A DNA stretch of 64,000 bases. Source: Hoplostethus atlanticus (taxonomy: Eukaryota; Chordata; Actinopteri; Trachichthyiformes; Trachichthyidae). This document shows, piece after piece, positions 21,725-35,652 of the stretch. The stretch spans positions 119,501 to 183,500 of the forward strand of contig JAXDDX010000325.1 of NCBI GenBank assembly GCA_034670405.1. The letters are read 5' to 3'. Position 1 is the stretch's first letter; each line of letters begins with the position of its first letter. Under the pieces are notes generated by a model. The model was not told where the DNA came from. It worked only from the letters and a program-made list of their open reading frames with translations, and made no database searches. The translations under genes were made by a program, and so were the position numbers.

Positions 21725-22776
21725 CAGTTTTTCTCAGTCGCTTTAGTACATTTCTCGAATCATCCTTAAGATTTGCAAAACAGTAAACGCATTCCTCGAA
21801 ACAATTGGTACAAACAGCACCACACAATGGATTACCTGCAAAAGCCCGTAACTCAAAATCCTTAGTTCATCTCTCAAAAGTAAATCTTTATGTCAGTGAA
21901 CATGTCAGTCCATCAGAATGACAAGTCCTTGTGTCATTGAGTACAAACAAGAGAGTCAGAATGTTTAGCCATGTTGTCAATATAACAGTTACTCTGATGG
22001 AAACTATGGAAGGGTTTGATGACAATGATTGAAAATGCACAAGGCTGCACTTTTTGTGTAGGGCACATATCAATTCAAAAGACATTTACAACTAATAATT
22101 GTTCAAATTGTCAGTCATAATTGTCATTTGCCTAAATGTGCTAAAACATTTGCAGATGGTAACAAAGAGAAATGCTCTTTCTGTTGTGCACAAGAAACAA
22201 AATGTTGTGAAGAATTTCACATTTTGTTTTGACGACTTCAACTGTCATTGGAGAATTGAGCCAAAGCAACTGAGAAAAACTGTAGTGAAAGTCAAGATTC
22301 ATCAATTCAGAACACGTTTACAAAATAAGTCTAATAGAAATGGTTGACATGCTTGATATGCTTGACAGATTATGACAACTGGTTCAACCATTTTGCATGT
22401 AATGACTTATACAATGAACTAGTGCCTAGATGTTCTGGGGGGTGAGACTACTCAACAGAGAACCAATATAATACATTTTGATCAACATGACAAACTATTG
22501 ATAATGTAGGAAACAGCAGACAGTTGGACATAATCATTTGAATGAATGTGCTAAAGCATTTGCAATTTGTTCAAAAGAATGAGAAGCTGCTTTTATGATG
22601 TGCACAAGTGACTAGATGATGTGGAGGTTGCACAAGTGACTAGATGATGTGGAGGTTGAACAAGTGACTAGATGATGTGGAGGTTGAACAAGTGACTAGA
22701 TGATGTGGAGGTTGAACAAGTAGTTTTGAGAATTTCAATTCTGATCTGAGAAAGCGACCAAAGCGACTGAGAAAAA
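21725..22776. mobile_element. Non-autonomous TA-target DNA transposon(s), nested or composite
   Basis: The left end at 21725 reads TA-CAGTTTTTCTCAGTCGC. Inverted right ends occur twice: CAACTGAGAAAAACTG-TA near 22263-22283 and CGACTGAGAAAAACTAA near 22757-22775. The shorter form (about 560 bp) has TA on both sides, as for Tc1/mariner/pogo-like elements. The sequence between is AT-rich with no transposase frame. A 28-bp tandem repeat lies near the right end. Confidence 0.7.
22606..22722. repeat. 28-bp tandem repeat, four copies
   Basis: Unit ACAAGTGACTAGATGATGTG plus GAGGTTGA, inside the right part of the DNA-transposon block. Confidence 0.92.
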
Positions 22777-23195
22777 CTAACTCATAAAACATCCCAACGC
22801 ATGCTCGTCAATAAGGGCGTTATTTTGAAAGTAGTGACCGGAAGTCCTGTTGGTTTATTCCTTAACTTGATACTGATATTAGCGAATTTAACCACTAATA
22901 TGTCTAACTTTACGGACTGCTAAGCTAACAGTGGAGGAATGTATCTGCTAGTGTAGCAGCGGCTTGTTGTAACACTAGCTAACTTAACTAATACTAGGTA
23001 ATGTTAACATTCACTGACTTCAGTAACAGCAGCCATAAAGATGCGTCCTGGTTTTAGGAGCCGGACTAGCGTTGACGGCTAACTTAGCTAACAAGATCAC
23101 TAAACACGCCTGTAGCTGATAGTTGCGTTAGTCAGCGCGAGGTGGTCAAATGGCCTTGTTTCCCGGGAGAGGTGGTTAGTTTAGTGTTAGCTACC

Positions 23196-26100
23196 ATGTC
23201 TGTCAATATGGGAGACGGTAACGGAGTCACCGGGGACTTGAACGCCAACCTGAAGTGCCAAACGACCGGCGACCCGCAGCTCGACAAGGCGGTGTGCCAG
23301 TGGTTAACATGGGACAAGGTGAGTGGTCCTCAGCAGGCGGGTTAGCTGACGGCAGGGCGGCCGGTTCGTCTGGAGACGAAGCAACACCAAACTTCAGCAT
23401 CAAATCTGCCGCTGTAATGCTGCCTTGCTTATCAGCAAATGCACAAACCTGGTAGATCAAGGGTCAATATATTTTACCAATCTTTATGGTCGCCTGGTAA
23501 ATTCGGCATGTAGCTGATCTACCAAGCAACACGTTATTTCAATAAAATATAAACTGGTTCACACTGTCGGCCACTAACTCCGCTGTGTTTTGGTGGAAGG
23601 AGATTCTAAGAATAACGTTGAGATTTTATTGAATCACAGCTGGTTTGTTGACTCTATGAAGCCACTGGTCCAGAACCGGTCCAGAACCGGTCCTGGCTTA
23701 CTGGGTTTCACCTCTGCTGAGCAGCAAGAGAATATCAGCTTGTCCGGGTTTTGAATGGAGTTTGGCGTTTCTCCTTACAAAAGACAAGTGCGTGTATCAG
23801 GGCTGCTCTCAGCTCAGCTACACGCCATGTCAGGGGATTTGGTGGGCATGATGGGCATCTCCACCTGCTGGCTGGCCTTCCAGGTCCTCCAGGCCGGTGC
23901 TCCAGGTCCTCCAGGCCGTCCAGGCCGGTGCTCCAGGTCCTCCAGGCTGGCCGGACCTCGAGGTCCTATCCTCCAGGCTGGCTGGCCCTCCAGGTCCTCC
24001 AGGCCGGTGCTCCAGGTCGTCCAGGCCGGTGCTCCAGGTCGTCCAGGCCATCCAGGCCGGGGCTCCAGGTCCTCCAGGCTGGCCGGACCTCGAGGTCCTA
24101 TCCTCCAGGCTGGCTGGCCCTCCAGGTCCTCCAGGCCGGTGCTCCAGGTCGTCCAGGCCGGTGCTCCAGGTCGTCCAGGCCATCCAGGCCGGGGCTCCAG
24201 GTCCTCCAGGCTGGCCGGACCTCGAGGTCCTCCAGGCCGGTGCTCCAGGTCCTCCAGGCTGGCTGGCTCTGACATGCTTACCTCGTCATTAGCTTGCTGG
24301 GTTATGTAGTGATTACCTAGCCACATGACTCTATTCTGTTGGTAACAGGCCGCCGTGTATTAAGTGTAACCTGTATTTAATGGAGTATTTATGTCTGTGC
24401 CGTCCTTCAGCCAAGCCACCAGGGAACAGCTGGTACACTCAGTATTCACCAGCCAACTAGTGTTGTTTAGTACTGGTATGTACTGGTACCAGACGTGAGC
24501 CTAGACCGAGTGAACTGGAGTGACCCCCCCCACCCCGCCTAGTTTAGAAAGGCCATGGCTGTCATGAATGTGCCTGACCTCCACTGTAAATGTCACCGCT
24601 GCCCTGCAGCAACACACAGAGCCACAGGAAACCACCCAGTCCTGTCAGGATTAATAAAGAGAGAACACTGTCTACTAACTATACATCATCTATATAGTCA
24701 GTAACTATACATCATCTATATAGTCAGTAACTATACATCATCTATATAGTCAGTAACTATACATCATCTATATAGTCAGTAACTATACATGTCATCTATA
24801 TAGTCAGTAACTATACATGTCATCTATATAGTCAGTAACTATACATTCATCTATATAGTCAGTAACTATACATCATCTATATAGTCAGTAACTATACATG
24901 TCATCTATATAGTCAGTAACTATACATTAACTATACATCATCTATATAGTCAGTAACTATACATCATCTATATAGTCAGTAACTATACATCATCTATATA
25001 GTCAGTAACTATACATCATCTATATAGTCAGTAACTATACATGTCATCTATATAGTCAGTAACTATACATGTCATCTATATAGTCAGTAACTATACATCA
25101 TCTATATAGTCAGTAACTATACATCATCTATATAGTCAGTAACTATACATCATCTATATAGTCAGTAACTATACATGTCATCTATATAGTCAGTAACTAT
25201 ACATTCATCTATATAGTCAGTAACTATACATCATCTATATAGTCAGTAACTATACTCATTACTTATATAGTCAGTAACTATACATCATCTATATAGTCAG
25301 TAACTATACATGTCATCTATATAGTCAGTAACTATACATCATCTATATAGTCAGTAACTATACATCATCTATATAGTCAGGAACTATACATCATCTATAT
25401 AGTCAGTAACTATACATCATCTATATAGTCAGTAACTATACATTAACTATAATCATTTTTTTTAGTTCGGAAAACCTATAAATCATCTTTAAAAAGTCAA
25501 AAATTTAAAACTTTCATTTTATATAGTCGAAACTTTACATCATCTAAAAAGTCAGAAAATTATACATAAATCTTAAAAGTCGAAAACTTTTAATGTCATC
25601 TATATAGTCAGTAACTATTAAATGTCATTTATATAGTCGGTAACTATACATCATTATATGGGTAAAGAAAACTAAAACATCATTATTTAGTCAGGAAAAC
25701 TAAAAACATTTTTTGGGTCAGTAACTAAAAATAATCTATATGGGTCAGAAAAACATAAAGGGAATTTATAGTCAGTAATTTATTCATCATCTATATATCG
25801 TAATTTTAAATGTCTTCTATTATAGTCTTTAACCCTTTAAAATTAAAACCTTTAAAATCATCTTTTAAAAGCCCAGAAAATAAAAAATCATCTAGTTTAG
25901 TCAGTAATTACATAATCTTATAGTCGTAACTAAAACTTTTAAATCTATTTGGTCAGTAACTATAAATATTATTAGTCGTAATTTTACATTTTTATCTTTT
26001 ATATTTCAGTAAATTTAAAGGGCTTTCTTTATAGTCGTAACAAAATTCATCTAAAATATTTCAGAAAAACTATACATCATCTATTAGTCAGAAAACCTTT

Positions 26101-29100
26101 TCATGTCATCTATATTGTCAGAAAACTATACATCATCATTTATTTCAGAAAATTACTGTCATTTTTATGTCAGAAACCCAATCCCTTTCTCTATATAGTC
26201 AGAAAAACTTTTGGGGGTTCATCTTTTTGGGACAGTAACTATACATCATCTTTTTATAGTCGAAAATTTATCCCTGTAAAATTAAAATGGGACAGTAACT
26301 TACATCATCTATTTTAGTAGTAAACTTAATGCCCATTCCTATTAATTGTAAACTATAATGTCATCTATTTAGACAGTAACTTTTAACTTTCCTCTTTATA
26401 GTCAGGTAAATATACATCATCTTAAAATTTTCAGTAACTAAAACTTTCATTTTATATACCCGGGAACAAAATAAATCTTATGGGCAGAAACTATACTAAA
26501 TCTATATAAAAAAAAACATTTTTTTAAAAAAGTAATAAAAATCTTTAAAATAATTCAGAAAAAATATACATTTTCTTTCTATATAGTCAGTAATATAATC
26601 ATATTATAGTCTTTTAAACTATAATTTTATCTATTTTAGTCAGTAATTTTAAAAATTTTCCATCTATATAGTCAGAATAAAACATCATCTAATAGTCAGA
26701 AATTTTTACATCATTATTTAGACATTTCTTTACATCATCTATATAGTCAAAACATACTTCATCTATTAGACAGAAACTAAAAATCATCTATTGGGTCAGA
26801 AAGTATACTTTCATCTATTAGTCAGAAAACTTTTCCATCATCTATATAGTCGGTAACTTTACATGTCTTATTTTGTAAAGTAAAAACTATCATAATTATT
26901 AGTCAGAAAAACTTTTAAAATTCATCTATATAGTCATTTAATATACATGTCATTATATAGACAGAAAACATCCCATGTATCTATATGGGAACAGAAACTT
27001 TTAATTCAACTATTTTATTTAAAGTAAATAAATGTCTTTTTAAAAGTCAAAATTTTTAAAAATCATCTTAATAGTCAGAAAACTATACATCATCTAATAT
27101 TTTAGAAAAACTATAAATGTCATCTATATTTTCAGAAAACTATTCACATTTATTTAAAGCCCAGAAAATTTTAAAACATAAATTTTTTTAATAGTCAGAA
27201 AAACTTTTAAAATTCTTATAGTCAGAAAACTTACATCATCTATATAGTCAGAAAACTTTTAACATGTCATTATATAGTCAGAAAAACTATCATCATCTAT
27301 ATTTTCAGAAAACTATCATCATTATATAGTCATTTAATAACATGTTATTATTTTAGTAAGAAAACCTTACTTTAAATTTATATGTCAAAAAATTTTAATT
27401 AATCTATATAGTCAGTAACTATAATGTCATTATTTTGGGTCAGTAATAAAACTTTAAATTTTAATCTCTATATAGTCAGTAATTTACTAAATCTATTAGT
27501 CAGTAACTAACTTCATCTTATAGTCAGTAACAATAAAATCTTTCTTTATATTTGTAAACATAATGTCACCCTAATAGTCAGAAAACTATAAAATTTTCAT
27601 CTATTTAGTCAGAACTATACTCATCTATATAGTCAGTAACTTTACATATCTATATAGTCATAATTTATACATCTATATATCAGAAACTATAATCATCTAT
27701 ATATCGGGAAAACCTATACATGTCTTTATTTTAGTCAGAAAATTTTTCCATCACTATATGTCAGTAACTATACTTTTCATCTATTTTGTCAGAAAAAAAT
27801 TACTTTGCCCATTTTTTAATTTAAAAAGGTCATTTAAAAACTATACATTAACTATACATCTCTAAAATAGTCAGTAATTTTAAAATTTCATCTATATAGT
27901 CAAAAAACTATACATCATCTATTTAGTCAGTAATTATCCCATAATCTTTTTAAAGTCAGTAACTTTCCCTTATCTTTATAGTCTTTTAACTTTACATTCT
28001 TATTTTGTCAGTAACATACATGTCATCTATATAAGTAAGAAAACTAAAACATAATCTATATAGCCCGGAATAAAACATCATCATATAGTCAGAAACCCTA
28101 TACATCATCTTTTAGTCAGTAATTTTAACATGTCTTTTTATAGTAAAACTTTTACATCATCTTTATATTTCAGTAACATACATGTCATCTATATAGCCCA
28201 GAAAACTACTTTCTTTAAAAATTTAGTCAGTAACTAAAAACCATGTCATCTATAAAAGGACAGTAACTAACATAAATCTATTTTGTCAGTAACTTACATG
28301 TCATCTTATAGACAAAAACTTTTCATCATTATTAGTCAGAAAATTTATACAGTAAACTATATAGACAGTAACTATACATCATCTATATATTTCAGTAACT
28401 ATACATGGCCCCACCCTATATAGACAGAAAAATATACTTTAATCTTTTATAGTGAAAAATATAAAATTTTCATTATATATTCAGTAACTTTCATCATCTA
28501 TATAGTCGGGTAACTTTACTTTCATCTTATGGGACGTAACTAAAACTTCATCTTTTTAAAATTCAGAAAAGTATACATGTCTTTATATAGTCAAAAAACT
28601 TTTACATCATCTATATAGTCAGTTAAAATTACATGTCATCTATATAGTCAGTAAACTCTTTTTAAAATATCTATATAGTCAGTAACTTACATCTTTCTAT
28701 ATAGTCAGAAAACTAAAAAATCCATTATATAGACAGTAACTAAAACATCATCTATATAGTCAGAAACCCTATACTTAAATTATATAGACAGAAAAACTAT
28801 ACAAATCTATATAGTCAGTAAGTATACATGTCATCTTATAGTCAGTAACTATAACCCACTTTATAGTAAAGTAACTATAAAAATGTAATCTATATAGCGT
28901 AATTTAAAATTTCATCTATATAGTCAAAAACTATACATCATTATTTTGTCAGTAAATATAATGTCATCTATATAGACAGAAAACTATAATGTCATCTATA
29001 TAGCCCAGAAACTTTAAATCATCTATATAGTCAGAAAAACTTCCCATTTCATCTATTTAGTCGAAAATTTTTACATGTATCTATTTTAAAAACGGGTAAT

Positions 29101-32100
29101 TTATACATCATCTATATGTCAGTAATTTTCCCTCATCTATATAGCCCAGTAAAATAAAATACCCTTTATAGACAGAAAACCCTATACATCATCAATATGC
29201 AGAAAAGTTTTAAAATGTCATCTATATACAGAAACTAAAAACATATCTATATATTTCGGGTAACTTACATGTCATCTATATGGGTCGGGGTTAACTATAC
29301 ATAAACTATATATTTAAATAATATACATCATCTATATAGTCAGTAACTATACATCTTTATATAGTCAGTAAATTTATACTTGCCCATTTTTTTGGGGACA
29401 AAAAAACTTAACATTCAAAATGTCAGTAACTTTTAACTGTATCTATATATTTCAGAAAATTTAACCCCAAAAATTCATCTTTTAATTAGCAGAAAAACTA
29501 TACATCATCTATAAAAGGTATTTAACTATAAATAATCATAATGACGGGAAAATATACATCATCTATTATTTCATTAACTATAATCATCTATATGGGACGG
29601 GAAATTTTACATCATTTTATTTTAGTCAGTAACTATACATGTCATCTTATAGACAGAAAAACTATACAGTCATCTTTTATGGGACAGTAAACTATACATC
29701 ATCTTATGTCAGTAAACTTTTACTTTTCATCTATTTTAAACAGAAAAATTTTACATATCTATTTTATCGTAAGTAACATGTCTTTCTATATGGGTCAGAA
29801 ACTATAATCATTTATAGTCAGTAACTATAAAAGGCCCATCTATATGGGTCAGAAAAACTAACATCTTCTATATAGTCAGTAACTATACACCCTCTATTTT
29901 TCGGGAAACTATACTCAAGATTCAAGATTAAAGATTCAAAATTTTTAATTTTTCACATACAAAACCACGAGGTTTTGAAACGTGAAATGAAAATTTGGAA
30001 AATCCCTCAGCAAAAATTTGAAAAAATTAACGGGTTTTACACTATTTACAAAAAACGGGTTTTTTAAGAGTTATAAAAAAAAAACAACACAATTTTTTAC
30101 TTTTAAGAGCCTTTATAAAAAAAATATAGAAAAAAAAAGGGGAAAATTGTATGTATAATATAAATTATAAATTATAAATTATGTGTAGTCTTTACCTAAG
30201 TGTGTGTGTGTGCATAAGAGGGGCAGTGTGTGTGTCTTGGTGGGGGCCCTGGTGAGGTCAGAGTTCACAGTCCTGATGGCCTGAGGAAAGAAACTCCGTC
30301 TCAGTCTCTCTGTTTTTGCAGCGTGACTACGGAGGCGCTTGCCTGACCGCAGCAGCTGAAACAGTCCGTTGTTGGGGTGGTGAGGATCCTTCATGATCCT
30401 GCAGGCTCTGGTTCTGCACCTCCTGGTGTACAAGTCCTGCAGGGTGGGGAGTGTAGTTCCAATAGTGCACTCAGCCGAACGCACTACTCTCTGCAGAGCC
30501 TTCCTGTCCTGAGCGGAGCTGTTGCCAAACCAGGCAGTGATGCTTCCTGTCAGGATACTCTCCACAGCTCCAGAGTAGAAGGACTGAAGGATCCTCCGGG
30601 AGACTTTGAATTTCCTCAGCTGCCTGAGGTGGTAAAGGCGCTGCCTCGCCTTTCTCACCAGAGTGTCAGTGTGTGTGGACCATGTCAGATCTTCGGTGAT
30701 GTTGACTCCCAGGTATTTATACCTGCTCACCCTCTCCACAGTATTCCCATTAATCCCCAGTGGTGAGTACGTCCTCTGTTGTTGTGTCCTCCTAAAGTCC
30801 ACAATCAGCTCCTTAGTTTTGGTGACATTCAGGAGGAGGCTGTTGTCCTGGCACCAGAGTGACAGATCAGCAACTTCCTCCAGGTAGGCCTTCTCGTCGT
30901 TGTTGGAGATCAGGCCCACCACCACTGTGTCATCCGCAAACTTAATGATGGTGTTGGAGCTGAACCTGGCCACACAGTCATGTGTGTACAGGGAGTACAG
31001 TAGGGGGCTGAGGACGCAACCCTGGGGGGATCCTGTGTTCAGGGTGAGGGGGTTGGAGGTGTGTCTACCCACCCTGACCACCTGGGGCCTGGCGGTCAGG
31101 AAGTTTCCCCCGGGTCCAGGGAAAACCCGGGGGGGGTTCAGTCCCCGCTCAAATAAATTGCCCGCCCCGTTGGTGGGGACTATGGTAATTTAAAGTGAAA
31201 AATATAGTCCCAAAGAACAGCAATCTCACATAGCCCCCTTTTCCCGGGTGTTTCCCGAGAGGGGAGTGTGGTGTTTCCCGTTTCCTGGGGGACAGATCAT
31301 CCCTGGATTGTTTGGGGCGATAAGCAAAAAATGCAGGGGTCCATGGGGCAAAGGGGGGGGGGAAAGGGGAGATGTAGTCCTTTTAAACAGCCTTTCGAAA
31401 CCCTTTCATGAACCCCCGAGGGGAGGGCCCAAACCGGGGCGGTAGTCTTCCAAAACATGCTGGGGAAGCATTCTTGGGCCAGGGACAATAGTGGATCTCT
31501 TGGGAAACAGGCGGGGGAAACCCCAGAAATCAGCCCGGGAGGATGTTGAATATAGTGGGGGAACCACTGGAGCTAGCTGGGTTAGCAACCCGGTCTTAGT
31601 TCGTCCCGGGTATGCCATCTGGACCAGCAGCTTTCCTTTGGGGTTTCCCCCCTCGTCAGAAACCCTCCTACACTGTGCTCGGGGAAAGAGAGTGTGTGTT
31701 CATCCCCCGCGGTAAAACTCACTCCGGTTGCGCTAACGGTGATGTTGTTAAACCGGCGAGGGTAAACGCTGTTGTTGGTTCTCAAACCCCTTTAAAAGAA
31801 AGAAATTTAGGTCCTCCGCTTTGGGGTGCGTCGGCAATCCCCAATTGCGGGGGGTCTGCCCCGGGTCCGTTATAGTCCGTTTTTGCCCCTGCCAAGGCGT
31901 CTGGTGTCGCGGGTGCTCCAAACTGCGGGCCCACTCTGTTTCCCTTTTACCCCCTCTTGGCCTCCCTTTAACCCCCTTCTCAGTCCATAGGACGCTTTCC
32001 TTTTGGGTCGTCCATGTTGCCCGGAAAACAGGGCCGGGTTATAGGCAGAGTACGGGGGGTTTTAAAGCTCGCGGATGGGGTTTTTTAACCCACGGTTTTT

Positions 32101-35100
32101 TTGGTTTGGGGAAAAGGGCCCCCAAATTTTTACCGTTTGGGAGATGGTGTCCACTAGCGTAGCTAAAGAAGCTCGTTTCTACTTCCGTTAAAATCGCTGA
32201 CGCCCCGGAATTTGGAAATTTGGAAAAGTCCCCGTCGAGTGCAGGGGCGCCTGTTTTGCTAAACCCCTGATTGGGTTTAGACCACCCCTTTAGTTCCCCC
32301 GTCACTTAACCGGGTTCCCGTGCTTTCCTTTTTTTATACTCCGTAGCAGGGGAAAAAGGCGGCATGGTTGTTTGGGCCCAAGGAGGGAGAGAGAAGCCTT
32401 GTAGCATCTCTTTGAACGGCGGGGATAGAAAAAAAAAATTTTTTTTTTTTGGGGGCCCAAAGTTCTTTTCCCCCCTGGTAGCAAACGTTTTTAAAGTGTG
32501 ATGAAAAATTCGGCTTGGGCTTTTTTTTTGGTTCCCCTTTAAAAATCCCCAGCCCCCACCTAGCCGCGGGCGGGGTGCTTGTTCTGATGCCGAAAAAAAA
32601 AAATCATGTAGGGCCCAAGTTTCTACCCTCGGTGTCCGCTTGTGGGGGTATGTAAAACGGCGGGGGGTGATTGGGGCCCAGCTGAACTCCCCGGGGGAAG
32701 GGGAGAATTTGGGCGGATGAGGGTAGTCCCGAGGGTTCCCGGTTCGACCCAGCCAAAGGGAAAGAGAAAAAGTCTTAATGTTCCCTTTGGGGTTTCACCA
32801 ATTTTTGTTGGTCATGAAAACAAAACCCTTCCCCCCCTTAGATTTTTCCAGGGGCCTTCCCTTCTACCCCCACGGGAAAAAAAAGGAAAGGGGGTCGGTT
32901 GGGGGATTTGCTCGATCCCGGGACCAGCGGGGGGCCCGCAATTTTTTTCCGTTCCGACAAAAGACGTTACAATCCTGTGTTCCCCTTGGAAAACTTAAAC
33001 CCCGCCCTTAAAAATCATCCAATTATTATCCCGAGACTGGGCGTTAGCAAGGGAAAGGGTGCTGGGCAGAGGTGGCGGTGGGGTTTAAAAATCTCAGGGC
33101 TGTTCCCAATTCCGCTCCCTTTTTTCCCCATGTTTCCCCCCTTCGTCTCCCCGTAAGGTTGGGGGGCTCCACTGTTTTTTGTTGTTGGGTCGTTGTTTCT
33201 ATCTCTGCCGGGCCCCGCTGGGTCGATGGGGGGGAAAATGGACAAAAACCCTTTTTTTGCGCAAAAATTTTTGTTCAAAAAATGTGCCCCGCGTTCGGTT
33301 TGGATGTTAGGAGATGTGTTTGAGCAAAAAAAGTTTTTAAAAACAAACACAAAAACTAAAAAAAAAAGCACAAAAACTCCCCGGAGCTAAAACCCCGGGG
33401 CGGCGTTTTTAGACACGGGGCCCCGCCATTTGTATATGACTAAATATTTTCATGTCATCTAATAAAACAGTAAAAATACATCATCTATAATTTTTTTTGG
33501 GAAAAATATTAAAATTTATCTTTTATAGAAGGGAACCCTTTTCTTTATTATAAAAGACGTTAAATATACAGTCATCTTTTATAGTCAAATAACTAACATC
33601 ATTATATTTCAGTTAAAATACTGTCATCTATATAGTCGTAAAAAAAAATCATCTATTTTGTCCCCCAACTATAAAAGTTTATCTTAAAAGTCAGTTTCTA
33701 TACTAAACTATATAGTCAGAAAAATTTACAGTCATCTATTTTAGTCAGTAAATATACATTATCTATTTTAGTCAGTAAATATACATAAACTATATAGTCG
33801 TTTAACCCATACTTGTCATCTTTTAAAAGTAGTAACTTTTTTAACCCCTCATTTATAGTCAGTAAATTTTACTTTTCATCTTTTATAGTCAGTAAAAAAT
33901 TTCATTTTCATCTATATAGTTTAGTAAAATTACATTCCCTCTATTTTGTCATAAAACCCAACATCAAACTATATATCAGTAACTATACATTTCTCTTTAT
34001 AAATCAGTAAAAAAATTTTCATCATCTATTTTTAGTCAGTAATATACATGTCATTTTTATATAGTCCCGTTAAAATTTCAATTTTAAACTATATTGTCAG
34101 TAAAATATAATGTATTTTATATAGTAGTAACTATACATGTCCCTTCCCATATAGTTGTAACTATACATCATCTATATAGTCAGTTTAAATATACATGTAT
34201 CTATATAGCAGAACTATACATATCAAAAATAGTCAGTAATTTACACAAACTATTTGTCCCTTAAAATATAAAAGTCATTATAAGTCAGTAACTATACATC
34301 ATTTTATATAGTCAGTAAAAAATCATGTCATCCCTTTTAGTCAGGGAAACCCATAATCATCTATTTTAGTCAGTAAATATACATAAACTATATAGTAAAT
34401 AACTATAATGTTTAAACTATTTACGTAACTATACATCATCTTATAGTCAGTAACTATTTCATGTCTCTATATAGTCAGTAAAATTTTAACATGTTTAAAT
34501 TTTTTAGTTCCCAAAAAAAAAAAATATTTCACATCTATATGTCGTAACTTACATGTCATCTATATAGTCAGTAAAATATTTCATCAATTTATATAGGGCA
34601 GTAACTATACATCATCTATATAGTCAGTAACTATACATGTCATCTATATAGTCAGTAACTATACATCATCTATATAGTCAGTAACTATACATCATCTATA
34701 TAGTCAGTAACTATACATCATCTATATAGTCAGTACTATACATCCCCCAGCCCCTGGTTGTACCACTATGTTGTCAGCATGTCACGGGTCAACAAGCTGT
34801 TTGTGGTTCCTTCCTCGTCCAGAACCGGCGGACCCGGGCCCAGGTGGAGGCGCTGGTAGCGGAGGGCCGGGTGGAGGAGCTGAGGAGGAGGCTCTGCTCC
34901 AGGATGGGCTTTGGGACGGCAGGGCTGAGGGCACCCATGGGAGCTGGCTTCGCCCTCATCAACGACCTGACAGTCATCCAGTCCACACAGGTCAGGCTGG
35001 GAAAATACCAACAGACCGCGACTGGTAAATGTTAGTCCACTCTCAGGAGTCCTACTCTGTAAATGTCCTGGCGCTGGTGAGGTAGTCGACCCGTCCAGAT

Positions 35101-35579
35101 GCTTAACCGGTGGAAGGCACTGGTTCCTCTTCAGTGTTTGATTCAAGCAAAAACTGACATCCCGTTCATTGCAACATGTACTCTCATTCTCTGTGGGCAT
35201 GGCTGTGCATGACCATTCACTGTCAGGTAGGTAGGTAGTTAGTTAATTACTTGGCTAGCTAGTTAGTTAGTAGTTAGTAGTAGTTAGTTAGCCCCCTCTC
35301 GGCCCAGTGGCTGGCGGCAGCAGCACAGTGAGTTGTGGTTCATACAGAAGTGATAAAATGTGGTAGAAGGTGTTGCCATCTGTTATGTTACTGGCTCATA
35401 TGCTTGCCTTTTCTTTTTGTGGAGTCCCGTCACAAAACAGCCCCGCCCCCAAGAGGGGAGGAGCCAACAGAGAGCCAACCCCTGACAGTTGTAGTTGTCT
35501 AAAGTGAAGTTACCTGGTGTAGCTGTAAAGTTCCTGCTTTAATTTTGTTTCCATCTTTGGTTCTAATTGGTTATTGATG

Positions 35580-35652
<73 letters not shown>

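Larger units (their letters stand above)
20048..23195. other. lipt2 3' region and pgm2l1 5' flank
   Basis: It contains the rest of the 58-bp array, the lipt2 poly(A) signal, about 1.2 kb without recognised features, a DNA-transposon block (21725-22776) and the pgm2l1 5' flank. The flank has several GCTAGC/AGCTAA patches but no TATA box that I recognise. Confidence 0.55.

Noticed and set aside
22099-22347. 82-codon open frame in the DNA-transposon block
   Set aside because: AT-rich chance frame without resemblance to a transposase.
23751-24326. Collagen-like open frames of up to 184 codons on both strands
   Set aside because: Open in many frames because of a 21-24 bp repeat. No splice context, and located in pgm2l1 intron 1.
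31248-33390. Many open frames of 60-118 codons
   Set aside because: Artefacts of a corrupted LINE consensus with homopolymer runs; no family resemblance except to the LINE.
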